From Pontiella sulfatireligans (GTDB lineage Bacteria > Verrucomicrobiota > Kiritimatiellia > Kiritimatiellales > Pontiellaceae): DNA of 64,000 bases. The position numbers and the translations under genes are program-made. The notes under the pieces were generated by a model. That model was not told the DNA's origin, made no database searches, and saw nothing but the letters and a program-made list of their open reading frames with translations. Location of the stretch: the NCBI RefSeq assembly GCF_900890705.1, contig NZ_CAAHFH010000003.1, forward strand, positions 310,001 to 374,000. The letters run 5' to 3'. This document shows, one piece after another, positions 63,479 to 64,000 of this stretch; the first letter of the stretch is position 1; each line of letters opens with the position of its first letter.

Positions 63479-64000
63479 ATGAAAACTGGATTTATCAGCT
63501 TAACCGCAGCGAGTATCGGAGCCCTTCTTTGTTCCACCGCCACGGCAGAAGAAACGCCCAAGTTTGTAAATACCGTCGAATCATTGCAGCAGTACGAATG
63601 CGCGGATTGGTTCCGCGACGCCAAATTTGGCATCTATCTGCATTGGGGCGCCTATTCCGTTGCAGAGCAGGGTGAATGGTATGCACGCAAGCTGTACGAC
63701 GAAACCACGCCCGAATATGCCCATCATATAAAAACCTATGGCCATCCTTCCGAATTCGGCTATGCCGACTTTATACCAATGTGGAAGGCCGAGAACTTTG
63801 ATCCCGATGCCCTGCTCGCACTCTTCAAGCGCTCCGGCGCCAAATATTTCACGCCCTGCGCCGTGCACCACGATAACTTCGACCTGTGGGACTCCAAATA
63901 CCAGGAATGGAACGCGGTCAACATGGGGCCGAAAAAAGACCTTATCCGCTTATGGAAGAATGCCACCCATAAAGCCGGCCTGCGCTTCGGCGTGACCACC
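63479..64000 (+). CDS. GH29 alpha-L-fucosidase, 3' end outside window
   Basis: The first 174 residues are visible. An ATG preceded by AGGAGAGA opens a signal peptide (about 1-23, ending TATA). GH29 motifs are FGIYLHWGAYSV (about 50-61), YARKLYDE, and PCAVHHDNFDLWDSKY (about 125-140). It resembles the fucosidase at 35264 in the N-terminal region and in the MGPKKDL segment. The nucleophile region lies beyond the window edge. Its position after a sulfatase and a beta-helix gene repeats the gene order seen in region 3. Confidence 0.93.
   Translation, partial: MKTGFISLTAASIGALLCSTATAEETPKFVNTVESLQQYECADWFRDAKFGIYLHWGAYSVAEQGEWYARKLYDETTPEYAHHIKTYGHPSEFGYADFIPMWKAENFDPDALLALFKRSGAKYFTPCAVHHDNFDLWDSKYQEWNAVNMGPKKDLIRLWKNATHKAGLRFGVTT

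Overview
The window looks like a chromosomal segment of a marine or anoxic Kiritimatiellota/Verrucomicrobiota-type bacterium (Pontiella-like). This is an inference from gene content: six formylglycine-type sulfatases, three GH29 alpha-L-fucosidases, a GH10 enzyme, very large secreted parallel beta-helix proteins, a PEP-CTERM protein, and Ser/Thr kinases paired with ECF-like sigma factors. No rRNA gene, complete tRNA or CRISPR array was seen.

Region 1 (1-6116) is probably one end of an integrated element. A minus-strand operon encodes a GrpE-like coiled-coil protein, a lidless Hsp70, a membrane-anchored TerB/J-like protein and an HExxH peptidase that runs off the left edge. Behind it lies a tyrosine integrase (minus strand), and then a 17-bp sequence identical to the 3' end expected of a tRNA-Pro-type gene. 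The orientation of that fragment implies that the element lies to its left and that the intact tRNA lies outside the window. The chaperone operon has its own near-consensus promoter with a palindrome at the start point. It is the best candidate here for an undescribed system.

Region 2 (6117-10213) holds a second, frameshifted tyrosine integrase, an AbiEi/AbiEii-type toxin-antitoxin pair on the minus strand, and about 1 kb of gene debris that includes the C-terminus of an aldo/keto reductase.

Region 3 (10214-38299) is a polysaccharide-utilisation region on the plus strand. It contains beta-helix proteins, sulfatases, GH29 fucosidases, a GH-A clan enzyme and a GH10 enzyme, nearly all with signal peptides and tight spacing. 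It is split by a set of duplicated LamG-like proteins, one with a PEP-CTERM tail, and by a kinase/sigma-factor pair. The last operon ends in a sugar transporter cut off after its second membrane segment.

Region 4 (38250-42563) is a scar of mobile DNA. It has IS66 fragments in two orientations, a stub of an integron-type integrase, and an IS1634-like element that truncated a neighbouring secreted-protein gene. A small DnaJ-type zinc-motif protein and a small membrane protein also lie here.

Region 5 (42546-64000) resumes the polysaccharide theme. Three very large secreted proteins and a PQQ-propeller protein lie on the minus strand, with a second kinase/sigma pair between them. A sulfatase, a beta-helix protein and a GH29 fucosidase (cut by the right edge) lie on the plus strand. 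Together, regions 3 and 5 suggest extracellular and periplasmic breakdown of a sulfated, fucose-containing polysaccharide, with two kinase-sigma modules as candidate regulators.
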